DNA from: Lautropia mirabilis
GTDB taxonomy: Bacteria > Pseudomonadota > Gammaproteobacteria > Burkholderiales > Burkholderiaceae_B
Direction of reading: 5' to 3'
Length of the DNA: 64,000 nucleotides
NCBI GenBank assembly: GCA_945876565.1
Contig: CAMCOS010000009.1
Span: forward strand, 26,360-90,359
In this document: one piece after another, positions 1-8,030 of the stretch
Layout: every line of letters begins with the position of its first letter
Position numbering within the stretch: position 1 is the stretch's first letter
The notes under the pieces: generated by a model
Database searches by the model: none
Told to the model about the DNA's origin: nothing
Seen by the model: only the letters and a program-made list of their open reading frames with translations
Translations under genes and position numbers: made by a program

Positions 1-1
1 A

Positions 2-1222
2 TTGGTGAGCAACTGGCAGCGTGAGGCGGCTCGCTTCGTGCCGGACATGAAAGTGCTGGCCTTGCATGGACCGGATCGCAAGCAACACTTTGATTCGATC
101 AGCCGCCAGGACCTGGTGATCACCACCTATCCACTGCTACATCGGGATCACGAGGCTTTATTTGACCAACAGTACGACACGGTGATATTGGATGAAGCTC
201 AGAATGTGAAGAACCCCACCTCACAGGCTGCCAAGTTGATACGCGAAGTTTCAGCCAGACAGCGTCTGGCGCTGACCGGCACGCCAATGGAGAACAATCT
301 CGAAGAACTATGGTGCATTTTTGACTGGCTGATTCCCGGGTTGCTAGGCAACCGCAAGTCGTTTGGTGAGACGTTTCGCAAGCCCATTGAGAAAGAACGC
401 AACTTCACCCGTCAGATGGTGCTGTCTAAGCGCATCGCACCGTTTGTTCTGCGGCGCACGAAAGATCAGGTGGTGACCGACTTGCCACCACGCACAGAAA
501 TTGTCGAGACGGTCGAGCTGACTGGCCCACAACGTGCGCTGTACGAGACGGTGCGCGCCACCATGCACGAGCGGGTGCGCGAGGCGCTGAGCAAGAAAGG
601 CCTTTCCAGCAGCAAAATCACTGTGCTCGATGCCCTGTTGAAACTGCGCCAGGCATGTTGTGACCCACAATTGGTCAAGCTAGCCAGCGCGGCATCGATT
701 ACCGCGAGTGCCAAGCGCAGCCGTTTGATGGAAATGCTGGAGTCGCTCACTGCTGAAGGCAGGCGGGTATTGGTTTTCTCGCAGTTTGTGGAGATGCTGC
801 GACTAATTGAGTCCGACATCAAAGCCCAGGGCTGGGACTATTTGATGCTAACCGGACAATCACAGAAGCGTGGAGAATTGGTCGAGACGTTTCAGACTGG
901 GAAGGCCAAGATTTTTCTGATCAGTCTGAAAGCCGGTGGCGTGGGACTCAATCTCACGGCTGCCGACACCGTCATACTGTACGACCCGTGGTGGAACCCA
1001 GCCATTGAACGCCAGGCTATGGACCGCGCTCATCGGATTGGCCAGGACAAGCCGGTGTTTGTGCACCGCTTGATTGCCGAGGGCACAGTAGAGACCCGGA
1101 TTGCCGAGATGCAGGCTCGCAAGCAGGCCTTGATGGATTCGGTATTTGATCCCGAGGCTACTGGTGCGATGGAGATGAGCGAAGACGAAATCCTGTCACT
1201 GTTTGCGCCGATCGTGGGCTGA
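2..1222 (+). CDS. SNF2-family DNA helicase/ATPase, C-terminal part (5' end outside window)
   Basis: This is the C-terminal 406 residues of an SNF2/Rad54-type DNA-dependent ATPase. The reading frame is open to the window edge, so the true start lies upstream. Helicase landmarks appear in order: motif II as DEAQ near residue 64, motif III LTGTPMENN near 91, then the second RecA lobe with VLVFSQF, GGVGLNLTAAD and the motif VI stretch DRAHRIGQ. The missing N-terminal part should hold the Walker A motif and, in bacterial relatives, often a SWIM zinc finger or SNF2_N extension. Such proteins translocate on double-stranded DNA and are linked to nucleoprotein remodelling, but bacterial members mostly lack a defined role. 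The next genes are unrelated remnants, so no operon partner is visible downstream. The family call is firm; the cellular job is unknown. Confidence 0.93.
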   Translation: MVSNWQREAARFVPDMKVLALHGPDRKQHFDSISRQDLVITTYPLLHRDHEALFDQQYDTVILDEAQNVKNPTSQAAKLIREVSARQRLALTGTPMENNLEELWCIFDWLIPGLLGNRKSFGETFRKPIEKERNFTRQMVLSKRIAPFVLRRTKDQVVTDLPPRTEIVETVELTGPQRALYETVRATMHERVREALSKKGLSSSKITVLDALLKLRQACCDPQLVKLASAASITASAKRSRLMEMLESLTAEGRRVLVFSQFVEMLRLIESDIKAQGWDYLMLTGQSQKRGELVETFQTGKAKIFLISLKAGGVGLNLTAADTVILYDPWWNPAIERQAMDRAHRIGQDKPVFVHRLIAEGTVETRIAEMQARKQALMDSVFDPEATGAMEMSEDEILSLFAPIVG

Positions 1223-1249
1223 GTCATCGAAAACTGACGCGTTATTGAT

Positions 1250-1820
1250 GTGGCAGACATTTACGACAGCACATTTACGACAGCACATTTACGACACCAC
1301 ATTTACGACAGAACCAAACGGAAAGCGCGCAGAATAAAACTCGCACCAAGTGCTGTCATCAAAGAGTCGAACAAACTAGCCGATGCTGGCCTATTGCTTC
1401 ATCACAAACAGGGTGATCGGCAGATATTTCAGGAGAACACGGCTTGCCCAATCTTCCCCGAACTTGTCGGCATCTTAAAAAACCTCCGGCATTTCTGATG
1501 TACTGGCGCAAAGTTTTGAAAGCCTAGCCACAAAAATCCATGTTGGCTTTGTATTTGGCTCAGTGGCCAAACACACCGAAACCACAAGTAGTGACATTGA
1601 TTTGATGCTGATCGGTGACATTACCTTCGAAGAGGCCGTCAAATCCATTTGGCCCTTGCAGACCCAGCTTGGGCGGGAAATAAACCCAAAGGTCTTTACA
1701 CACGATGAATTCCGAGCGGCCCTTGATCAAACATTTTTAAAAGACGTGCTCTCGAAACCGAAAATTTTCGTGAAAGGAACTGAGAATGACCTTACAAAAC
1801 TTGTTGGGCATCAGCCTTGA
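1250..1820 (+). pseudogene. Broken winged-helix/nucleotidyltransferase (MNT-type) gene
   Basis: Two consecutive frames together spell one known architecture: a winged-helix DNA-binding segment followed by a minimal nucleotidyltransferase. The first frame (1250-1498) carries SAVIKESNKLADAGLL and PIFPELVGIL, typical of the helix-turn-helix half. The second, which becomes open just after the break and runs to 1820, carries GFVFGSVAKHTETTSSDIDL, i.e. the GS-X10-DxD metal-binding signature, and GREINPKVF. The frames are joined at a run of six A (1477-1482): removing one A would give ...GILKTSGISDVLAQ..., which matches the family's usual LKT junction. The N-terminus before residue 30 is also abnormal, being replaced by a 14-bp tandem repeat. 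Relatives are one continuous gene of about 200 codons paired with a HEPN partner. The gene is therefore probably dead, unless the A-run is a sequencing error or is rescued by slippage. Confidence 0.72.
1257..1312 (+). repeat. 14-bp tandem repeat, 4 copies
   Basis: Unit ACATTTACGACAGC occurs four times head to tail, with changes in the last two bases of copies three and four. It lies at the 5' end of the broken nucleotidyltransferase gene and appears to have replaced its normal N-terminal codons. Confidence 0.95.
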
Positions 1821-1953
1821 GTTTATTGCGCCCAACAAGCTCTCGTTAACACAGCTGCTAAACGCTGCCCAGAGAAACATCAGACCAACAAACCGGATCT
1901 TCATGAAGAAACCAAGAGGCCCGAGTGGTGACACTCGGGCCTCTTGGCTTTAA
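1786..1953 (+). pseudogene. Truncated HEPN-domain partner of the broken nucleotidyltransferase
   Basis: A 55-codon frame begins with an ATG inside the end of the nucleotidyltransferase gene (33-34 bp overlap), as expected for the HEPN partner gene in these two-gene modules. Its start, MTLQNLLGISLEFIAP and then QLLNAAQRNI, resembles the N-terminal 30 residues of HEPN proteins of this subgroup. After that the similarity stops, and the frame runs through the inverted repeat of the sucD terminator before ending. The rest of the HEPN domain (normally about 100-150 residues, including the RX4-6H ribonuclease motif) is missing. I infer that a deletion removed it. The match is short, so this is a moderate-confidence call. 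Confidence 0.5.
1912..1947 (-). terminator. Stem-loop terminator, probably of sucCD
   Basis: A perfect 16-bp inverted repeat (arms 1912-1927 and 1932-1947, 4-base loop) of G/C-rich sequence. Read on the minus strand it is followed by TTTCTTC, so it fits a rho-independent terminator for sucCD, which ends 130 bp upstream of it in transcription direction. On the plus strand no comparable T-run follows. Confidence 0.85.
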
Positions 1954-2024
1954 CTTTAGACGCTGACCGCTTTTGCTGTTGCGTGAAAAGACGACCAGCT
2001 TCTCTTGCGGTAGAACACTGGATA

Positions 2025-2089
2025 GTTACAGTACCGAGTTACAGTACCGAGTTAGAGTACCGAGTTAGAGTACCGAGTTATAGCACCGA
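2025..2089 (-). repeat. 13-bp tandem repeat crossing the sucD stop codon, 5 copies
   Basis: Five head-to-tail copies of a 13-bp unit (plus-strand form GTTACAGTACCGA, last copies diverged). The copy at 2077-2089 contains the last three codons and TAA of sucD. Each other copy repeats a Ser-Val/Thr-Leu-stop-like string, so the array looks like duplications of the 3' end of sucD. Confidence 0.95.
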
Positions 2090-2959
2090 CTTTAGCAACT
2101 GCCCCATCTCAGACGGGTTGCGCGTGGTCTTGATTCCGCACGCTTCCATAATTTCCAACTTTGCATCGGCGGTGTCTTCGCCACCAGAAATCAGTGCGCC
2201 AGCGTGACCCATGCGCTTGCCAGCAGGCGCCGTGACACCCGCAATGAACCCAACCACGGGCTTTTTCATGTTGTCTCTGGCCCAACGTGCTGCATTGACC
2301 TCATCCGGTCCACCGATCTCACCAATCATGATGACAGCATCCGTCTCAGGATCGTCGTTAAACATCTGCAGAATGTCGATGTGCTTTAGACCATTGATGG
2401 GATCTCCACCAATACCAACGGCACTCGACTGACCCAGACCGAGTTCCGTGACTTGTGCCACGGCTTCATAGGTCAAGGTGCCAGAGCGGCTAACGATGCC
2501 GATACGGCCCTTGCGGTGAATGTGGCCGGGCATGATGCCAATCTTGATCTCATCTGGGGTGATCAAACCTGGGCAGTTCGGCCCCAAAAGCAGGGTCTTG
2601 CTGTTGGCTTGTGCCATCTTGCTCTTGACTTCGAGCATGTCACGCACAGGAATGCCTTCCGTGATACAGATGACCAGATCGAGCTTGGCATCGACTGCCT
2701 CAAGGATGGCAGCGGCTGCGCCTGCGGGTGGCACATAAATAACCGAGACCGTGGCACCGGTGGCTCTTTTAGCGTCACTCACGTTGGCATAGATTGGAAT
2801 GCCTTCGAAGTCTTCGCCTGCTTTCTTGGGGTTCACGCCCGCCACAAATGCTGCTTTGCCGTTGGCGTACTCGCGGCACATGCGGGTGTGGAACTGACCG
2901 GTCTTGCCGGTGATGCCTTGTGTAATAACTTTGGTGTCTTTATTGATCAGAATCGACAT
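2078..2959 (-). CDS. sucD: Succinate-CoA ligase, alpha subunit
   Basis: The 293-residue alpha subunit of succinyl-CoA synthetase converts succinyl-CoA, ADP (or GDP) and phosphate to succinate, CoA and NTP in the TCA cycle. The N-terminal CoA-binding Rossmann domain starts MSILINKDTKVITQGITGKTG. The phosphohistidine region GGDPINGLKHID and the motif GHAGALISGG are present, and the length is normal. The ATG at 2959 is chosen over longer upstream starts because AAAGGA precedes it at the right spacing and it matches the conserved N-terminus. It follows sucC by 43 bp in one operon. Its 3' end is the source of a 13-bp tandem repeat that contains the stop codon. A strong stem-loop terminator follows. 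Identification is secure. Confidence 0.98.
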   Translation of the reverse strand: MSILINKDTKVITQGITGKTGQFHTRMCREYANGKAAFVAGVNPKKAGEDFEGIPIYANVSDAKRATGATVSVIYVPPAGAAAAILEAVDAKLDLVICITEGIPVRDMLEVKSKMAQANSKTLLLGPNCPGLITPDEIKIGIMPGHIHRKGRIGIVSRSGTLTYEAVAQVTELGLGQSSAVGIGGDPINGLKHIDILQMFNDDPETDAVIMIGEIGGPDEVNAARWARDNMKKPVVGFIAGVTAPAGKRMGHAGALISGGEDTADAKLEIMEACGIKTTRNPSEMGQLLKSVL

Positions 2960-3002
2960 GTGAAATCCTTTGGTAACCTTTTTGCTGGTTCGTGTAGCTG
3001 GT

Positions 3003-4163
3003 TTACTTAACGGCAGCAACCACTTTGGTCGCGGCTTCAGCCATGGTGTCAGCACTGATGATCGGCAGACCCGATTCAGCCAGCATCTTCTTGCCAAGCT
3101 CTTCGTTGGTGCCCTTCATGCGCACCACCAGCGGCACGCTCAAGTTCACGGCCTTGCAAGCAGCAATCACGCCCTCGGCAATCACATCACAACGCATGAT
3201 GCCACCGAAGATGTTGACCAAAATGGCTTTCACGTCCTTGTTTTTGAGCATGATCTTAAAAGCTTCTGTCACTTTCTCAGCCGTGGCACCGCCGCCCACG
3301 TCCAGGAAGTTGGCAGGCTCTCCACCAAAGAGCTTAATGGTGTCCATCGTGGCCATGGCCAAGCCTGCACCATTGACCAAGCAGCCAATGTTGCCATCGA
3401 GCTGGATGTAGGCCAGATCAAACTTGCTCGCCTCGATTTCGGCGGGATCTTCTTCATCCAGATCACGGTACTCCACAATCTCGGGGTGGCGGAACAGGGC
3501 GTTGCTATCAAAATTGAATTTAGCGTCCAGTGCAACAATGTCGCCCGAACCCGTCAAAATCAGCGGATTGATTTCAGCAAGGGATGCATCAGTATCCCAG
3601 TAGGCTTTGTAGAGCTTCTGAAACTCGGTCGCGGCCTTGGGCACAGAACCTTGTGGCACGCCAATACCCAAAGCCAACTCTTCAGCCTCTTCTTGGGTGA
3701 AACCTTTGGCGGGGTCAACAAAGACTTTGAGAATCTTCTCAGGGGTTTTAGCGGCGACTTCTTCGACATCCATGCCGCCTTCGCTTGATGCCATGACACA
3801 GACGCGCTGCGTGGCGCGATCGGTCACGATACCCACGTAGTACTCCTTCTTAATGTCAGCGCCCTCTTCCACTAGCAAACGCTTGACCTTCTGGCCATCA
3901 GCACCGGTCTGATGCGTAATCAACTGCATGCCCAGGATTTCATTGGCGAGCTTGCGCACTTCATCAATCGACTTGGCCAGCTTCACACCGCCGCCCTTGC
4001 CGCGGCCACCCGCGTGAATCTGGGCCTTCACAACCCAAACCGGACCACCGAGTTTTTCTGCGGCAATAACTGCCTCATCGACGGTGTACGCCGGGATGCC
4101 GTGTGGAACGGTCACACCAAATTTGCGTAACAGTTCCTTGCCTTGATATTCGTGAATTTTCAT
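3003..4163 (-). CDS. sucC: Succinate-CoA ligase, beta subunit
   Basis: The beta subunit (386 residues, normal length) supplies the ATP-grasp domain and the nucleotide-binding site of succinyl-CoA synthetase. It begins [17 protein letters not shown], typical of the family, and contains [12 protein letters not shown] (ATP-grasp loop), the metal-binding ...LAEINPLIL stretch and the C-terminal [12 protein letters not shown]. The ATG at 4163 is preceded by AGGTTTCAC. It is the first gene of sucCD. Upstream (4164-4347) lies the probable promoter region, which contains a 15-bp tandem repeat array that I cannot assign a function. Identification is secure. Confidence 0.98.
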   Translation of the reverse strand: MKIHEYQGKELLRKFGVTVPHGIPAYTVDEAVIAAEKLGGPVWVVKAQIHAGGRGKGGGVKLAKSIDEVRKLANEILGMQLITHQTGADGQKVKRLLVEEGADIKKEYYVGIVTDRATQRVCVMASSEGGMDVEEVAAKTPEKILKVFVDPAKGFTQEEAEELALGIGVPQGSVPKAATEFQKLYKAYWDTDASLAEINPLILTGSGDIVALDAKFNFDSNALFRHPEIVEYRDLDEEDPAEIEASKFDLAYIQLDGNIGCLVNGAGLAMATMDTIKLFGGEPANFLDVGGGATAEKVTEAFKIMLKNKDVKAILVNIFGGIMRCDVIAEGVIAACKAVNLSVPLVVRMKGTNEELGKKMLAESGLPIISADTMAEAATKVVAAVK

Positions 4164-4240
4164 GTGAAACCTGTGTCTGTCAGTTAGTCAATGAATCAAA
4201 AAACTACGCTAAAAATCTTGGCGGGCTCACGCCCCCTGTC

Positions 4241-4315
4241 CTGCTCTCCATACTGCTGCTCTCCATACTGCTGCTCTCCCTACTACTGCTCTCCATACTG
4301 CTGCTACCCACACTG
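4241..4315. repeat. 15-bp tandem repeat, 5 copies, upstream of sucC
   Basis: Unit CTGCTCTCCATACTG repeated five times, the third and fifth copies diverged. It lies between the stop of the DUF2889 gene and the sucC start, in the presumed sucCD leader/promoter region. Confidence 0.95.
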
Positions 4316-4347
4316 CATCAGTACCACTTAATCATGACCGTTTGCCT

Positions 4348-4923
4348 TCACTGCGCTGCTGCCTTGCCCTTGCTTTCAAACCACTGCGCATAAAACTCCT
4401 GCACCACCGGGCCATCCAAGCGCAAAGCATGGCAGCCTTCAAGCTGAAACGGTTTTTTGGGTGTGTGAGTCGCGGCCCCTTGCGCCTTGCGACGCTTGGA
4501 TGCCATGCTTTGCATGGCCACGGTGGGCAACAGCCCTGCCAATTCGTTTAAGTGGGTACAGCCTGCTACACGGGCAAAGCGCTCACGCACTTGACTCCTG
4601 AAACTCTTCAATAGGTTCATGCCCACTAGTTCACCATAGTCCGGCGCAATACAAGTGCAGTTCTCACCGTAGGGTGCAGCATCGTATGCCGCTTGCGCCT
4701 TTTGAATAAACAAATCACTGTCGATCGTCACGCGCAAGTGCATGTGGTGATACGGCTGCCCGGCATGCTGCACGGCGCCAGAGCGTTTGGTGTAGTCGTA
4801 ACACTTGCTGTCAATCAATTCCGCCTCGATATCCCAAAGCCCATCATCACGCTCATACGAGTGCGCGCGGATGATGCGATTGTGCAATGGCTTTCTTGAG
4901 CAATCAGGTGGCGGTAAAGGCAT
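4348..4923 (-). CDS. DUF2889-family protein
   Basis: A 191-residue protein of the DUF2889 family, whose function is not known. Family hallmarks are PLHNRIIRAHSYERDDGLWD near the N-terminus (an 'HxR...E..DGLWDIEA' opening), MHLRVTIDSDLFI in the middle and the GCTHLNEL block near residue 122. The last 40 residues (from AMQSMASKRRKAQG onward) are rich in Lys/Arg and Ala and look variable. No signal peptide or membrane segment is seen, so it is probably cytoplasmic. It lies upstream of sucC on the same strand, but the 184-bp gap makes co-transcription uncertain. The family call is good; I assign no role. Confidence 0.88.
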   Translation of the reverse strand: MPLPPPDCSRKPLHNRIIRAHSYERDDGLWDIEAELIDSKCYDYTKRSGAVQHAGQPYHHMHLRVTIDSDLFIQKAQAAYDAAPYGENCTCIAPDYGELVGMNLLKSFRSQVRERFARVAGCTHLNELAGLLPTVAMQSMASKRRKAQGAATHTPKKPFQLEGCHALRLDGPVVQEFYAQWFESKGKAAAQ

Positions 4924-5165
4924 GGCATCAACTGATATGGCTAAGTCCGTGAGTATAACGCGTCAGCAGCGCTGCCCGCTGACACAGGTCTGACGCACTC
5001 ATTAGATGCAACCACATGATGCAACCAAAAGGTGAAACCGGTAAGGACTTAAGACAATCACGAGTTCACATCTTGAGAGCAATCTGCAAAACATACTAGA
5101 AACAGACATCACAGCACATCCTGCCGAACAACTTTGATTGGCTAGTGGTTTTAGTGAACCTTACG

Positions 5166-6737
5166 CTAGGAAGGCCCCAAAGACTGCACATCGAACCCCA
5201 CAATCTGGCGCCGTTCGCTGGAAAACTCAACGCCAATCAAATGAATAAACTTTCCACTGGCGCGATATTTATCGGCGTAGCCTTTCTCAACGATTTGAGC
5301 GAGTGCCTTACCTTCGGGCAGTTGCTCCACCACCTTGAATTCAAACAAATAGATGTGATCGTTGAAATCGACAACCATATTCACACGACCGCGGTGACTG
5401 GCATCCTCGACAGTGATGTTAAGGCCCAACGCAGCAAAATGACTATAAAACACACTGGCGTAATGACCTTCATATTGCGCGATCGAATTGCTACGGTACC
5501 AATCGTAAGGCAGCGATGCAAAGAGCGATTTCAAATGCGTCTGCAAACCAGTCAAATCGTGACTCAATAAAGTATCAAGCAAAGCACGCTGGTTCTTCGG
5601 GGCATCGCCAAGACCGAGCGCTGGAAGAAGCGCTTTGTTTAGGCCTGACTCTACCTCTCTGTTCGGAAAACCCAGCGTGTATTGTCGAAATCCTATGATG
5701 GGCTCCTCGACTTTCTTGATTGTCAGATAGCCAGTCTGAAACAGTAGCGCATCCGTGCTGATGTTATCCACATCGAATTGACTGAGCAAGGTGTCATCGG
5801 TCTGCCACTCATCGAGTGAGGGGGTAAAAATACCGCGTCTCTTTAAGAGATCGACTAAAAAAGTCGGTGTGGCAGTTTCAAACCAGTAGTTACCGAACTG
5901 ACGATTCTGAAACAGCAACAACACATCGAACGGGTTGTATACCGAGGTCACCTCTTGCCCACCCCAGCGGTAGCCGTTAAACCAATCGCGGATCGCGTCA
6001 CGATCCAAGCCAGTCAACTGCGGCGCGAACACGGTGTCGATGTCGTTATCGGTGTAACCACAAATGGTTGCGTACTCAGGCAAAAGCGAAATATCTCGAA
6101 GATTATTCAGTCCTGAAAAGAGACTCACTTTGCTGAATTTCGATACCCCAGTAAGAAACACCAATCTCAAATGTGGGTCAGCATCTTTGAGTACGCTATA
6201 GAGATTTTTTAGACCCTCACGCAGCTCTCTGGCTCGATCAGCATCCAGAATGTTGTCTAGGATCGGTTTATCGTACTCATCGATCAACACAACCGCAGTC
6301 TGCCCGTGTTGGGTATGCGCGTCTTCGATTAACTCAAAAAACTCGCCAGCGATATCGGATTGGCGACCGCAAGTTAAGCCAAGGTGTCGGCGCGCCATTG
6401 AAAGCTGTTGGCGAATCCGGACATCAAGCTCTTCCCGGTTTCGCAGAACCCCACTACCAAAACTCAACCGAATGACTGGGTGCTTTGTCCGCCAGTCCCA
6501 CCTGTCATAAATATAGAGACCTTCAAACAGGCTTTGACGACTTTCAAATAAGCAATGCAAGGTATCGAGCAGCAGACTCTTACCGAACCGCCTCGGACGA
6601 GAGAGAAAGTAGTACTTATTCTGCGTAGCCAAACGTTGAATCGCAGGTGTCTTGTCGACATAGTAATAACCACCATCCCGTATTTCCGAGAAGGTCTGAA
6701 TGCCGATCGGTAACTTTGTGTAGTGCGTAACTGGCAT
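5166..6737 (-). CDS. AAA-ATPase-like / PD-(D/E)XK nuclease-like protein (DUF1703 type)
   Basis: A 523-residue protein of the AAA_9-ATPase-like plus PD-(D/E)XK family. It opens KLPIGIQTFSEIRDGGYYYVDKT, the standard start of this family. A Walker A loop RPRRFGKSLLL lies near residue 50 and a Walker B VVLIDEYDKP near 160. At the C-terminus NMVVDFNDHIYLFEFKVVE supplies the D...ExK nuclease-like core. The ATG at 6737 is preferred to an upstream TTG (6764) because the conserved region starts right after it. Members are abundant in mobile or host-associated genomes. They are suspected of DNA transactions or defence, but none is well characterised to my knowledge. It stands alone, 194 bp downstream of an XRE regulator on the same strand. 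Confidence 0.88.
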   Translation of the reverse strand: MPVTHYTKLPIGIQTFSEIRDGGYYYVDKTPAIQRLATQNKYYFLSRPRRFGKSLLLDTLHCLFESRQSLFEGLYIYDRWDWRTKHPVIRLSFGSGVLRNREELDVRIRQQLSMARRHLGLTCGRQSDIAGEFFELIEDAHTQHGQTAVVLIDEYDKPILDNILDADRARELREGLKNLYSVLKDADPHLRLVFLTGVSKFSKVSLFSGLNNLRDISLLPEYATICGYTDNDIDTVFAPQLTGLDRDAIRDWFNGYRWGGQEVTSVYNPFDVLLLFQNRQFGNYWFETATPTFLVDLLKRRGIFTPSLDEWQTDDTLLSQFDVDNISTDALLFQTGYLTIKKVEEPIIGFRQYTLGFPNREVESGLNKALLPALGLGDAPKNQRALLDTLLSHDLTGLQTHLKSLFASLPYDWYRSNSIAQYEGHYASVFYSHFAALGLNITVEDASHRGRVNMVVDFNDHIYLFEFKVVEQLPEGKALAQIVEKGYADKYRASGKFIHLIGVEFSSERRQIVGFDVQSLGPS

Positions 6738-6931
6738 GAGTCGCTTTGACAAGTCTTTGCTCAAGATAACCGTCTATCAACCACGCGATTATGGCATGCA
6801 CCGGCGGCTACTCTCTGTTGGCTTTCGAACAGTTGATTCGCAAGGAGAACTTCTTTGCCGCAAGCATCACCAACGCAGCGAGGATGGCTCGGGTCACGCA
6901 AAAACCACAAGTGGAGCGTATCCAGACGCAT

Positions 6932-7297
6932 TCATTCTTTCCTTCTCGTTCTCAGACGCGACTCGGCAGACGCTTGTGCCCGAGCTTGACCCAATGCAAT
7001 CGCTTTCTTTACATCGCGTTCAATCGCGCCGCGGTCGTGTTCGGGCGCAGCCAGTTGCGCCAGCTCCACATCACGACTGATGAGCCACAACGCCGTAGCC
7101 ACTATGCCAATGCCAACACCAGGGTCACCGCCTTCAAGCCGCTGCAAGGTCGGCACGGAAACACCCATTCGTTTGGCCCACGATTTGAGAGACTCTTTAC
7201 GACGCAAACGCGCCACAGCAAGATCGGCACCGAGCTTTTCAATGGCGGCCGTCGTCGAGGGCGGTAGTTGCAACAGGGCTTTAGCAGTCTTTGGCAT
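6932..7297 (-). CDS. XRE-family regulator, HipB-like antitoxin type without a HipA partner
   Basis: A 121-residue protein with a central helix-turn-helix (SLKSWAKRMGVSVPTLQRLEGG, about residues 36-57) followed by DPGVGIGIVATALWLI and LAQLAAPEHDRGAIERD. This layout is typical of regulators encoded immediately upstream of HipA-type kinases. No hipA-like frame follows: the next gene downstream is the DUF1703-type ATPase after a 194-bp gap without a recognisable remnant. The C-terminus ends in a basic tail (SRLRTRRKE). The start ATG at 7297 lies just beside an inverted repeat (7301-7340) that could be its own operator. It may be an orphan antitoxin or a regulator of the adjacent ATPase. Confidence 0.82.
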   Translation of the reverse strand: MPKTAKALLQLPPSTTAAIEKLGADLAVARLRRKESLKSWAKRMGVSVPTLQRLEGGDPGVGIGIVATALWLISRDVELAQLAAPEHDRGAIERDVKKAIALGQARAQASAESRLRTRRKE

Positions 7298-7300
7298 AAT

Positions 7301-7340
7301 ATAGATATTAACAATACACCGATATTTTGTATATATCTAT
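7301..7340. promoter_or_regulatory. Inverted repeat upstream of XRE gene, possible operator
   Basis: Arms ATAGATAT (7301-7308) and ATATCTAT (7333-7340) are separated by 24 bp of AT-rich sequence directly upstream of the XRE start codon (7297). HipB-like proteins usually repress their own promoters through such palindromes, so this is the likely operator. This is inference from position and symmetry only. Confidence 0.4.
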
Positions 7341-7538
7341 GTTATAGACTGAGTATTCGGGTTACTTTGAGGTTATTTTTCGGGTTCGAAAGACGTTGTC
7401 TTCTTTGGTTAAGCAAAACAGGATTTGACGCCTTCCTAAAAACCTCTAGCACCATTGGCGCCTCAATCACACAACCAAGCCAAACCAAAAACTCGCTGGT
7501 TTGATCATCACAAGAAGGCGCGTCAAATCGCCCCTTGC

Positions 7539-8030
7539 TCAATCCTCCCCCAGCTCACCGCCCACCTCACCACCCACCACGCGTCGGATGACATCACCCC
7601 CAAACCCGCGGCTGGCCAAGAACCTCACTTGCCGGGCTTTCTCTTTGGGATCCTGGTAGACACCCACCTTGCCGAACTTCTTCTCCCAGACAGCACGTGC
7701 CCGGTCAAACTCCGTACCCTTTAGCTGATCCAAGGCATCGGCGATGAGATCAGCATCAACACCCTTTTGGCGCAAGGCTTGAGCAATCAATGCACTGCCT
7801 TGCTTGTGGGATTTTCCGCTCTGAAACGACTGGACAAAACGTACGTCGGACTGCCAGCCTTCACGCTCAAGATCATCCAGCACGGACTCAATGTCTTCGG
7901 GAGTGTCTGAGTAGGGCTTAAGTTTGCGCGCAAGCTCCATGCGCGTGTACTCGCGTGCCGCCAACCAGCGCACGGCACGCGCCTTGAGCCCTGCCGCGGG
8001 CAAGAGCTCAAACTCGGCAGTCTTACTCAT
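7539..8030 (-). CDS. recX: Regulatory protein RecX
   Basis: RecX (163 residues) binds RecA filaments and limits recombinase activity. The protein has the three-helix RecX repeats: [42 protein letters not shown] and [22 protein letters not shown]. Its ATG at 8030 overlaps the recA stop by eight bases (ATGAGTAA), so translation is probably coupled, which fixes the start even though the frame is open further upstream. The extreme C-terminus [11 protein letters not shown] is a short repeat. Co-transcribed with recA from the LexA-controlled promoter. Confidence 0.95.
   Translation of the reverse strand: MSKTAEFELLPAAGLKARAVRWLAAREYTRMELARKLKPYSDTPEDIESVLDDLEREGWQSDVRFVQSFQSGKSHKQGSALIAQALRQKGVDADLIADALDQLKGTEFDRARAVWEKKFGKVGVYQDPKEKARQVRFLASRGFGGDVIRRVVGGEVGGELGED

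Noticed and set aside
1470..1500. A AAA AAC as a programmed -1 ribosomal frameshift site joining the two nucleotidyltransferase frames
   Set aside because: A -1 shift leads to the wrong frame; the second frame needs +1 (or loss of one A). A homopolymer insertion explains it better.
4103..4393. Plus-strand frame with Leu-Ser-Ile-Leu repeats
   Set aside because: It is a by-product of the 15-bp DNA repeat antisense to sucC and has no support as a gene.
7400..7538. Rho-independent terminator for recX
   Set aside because: No clear stem with T-run could be found in the expected place.
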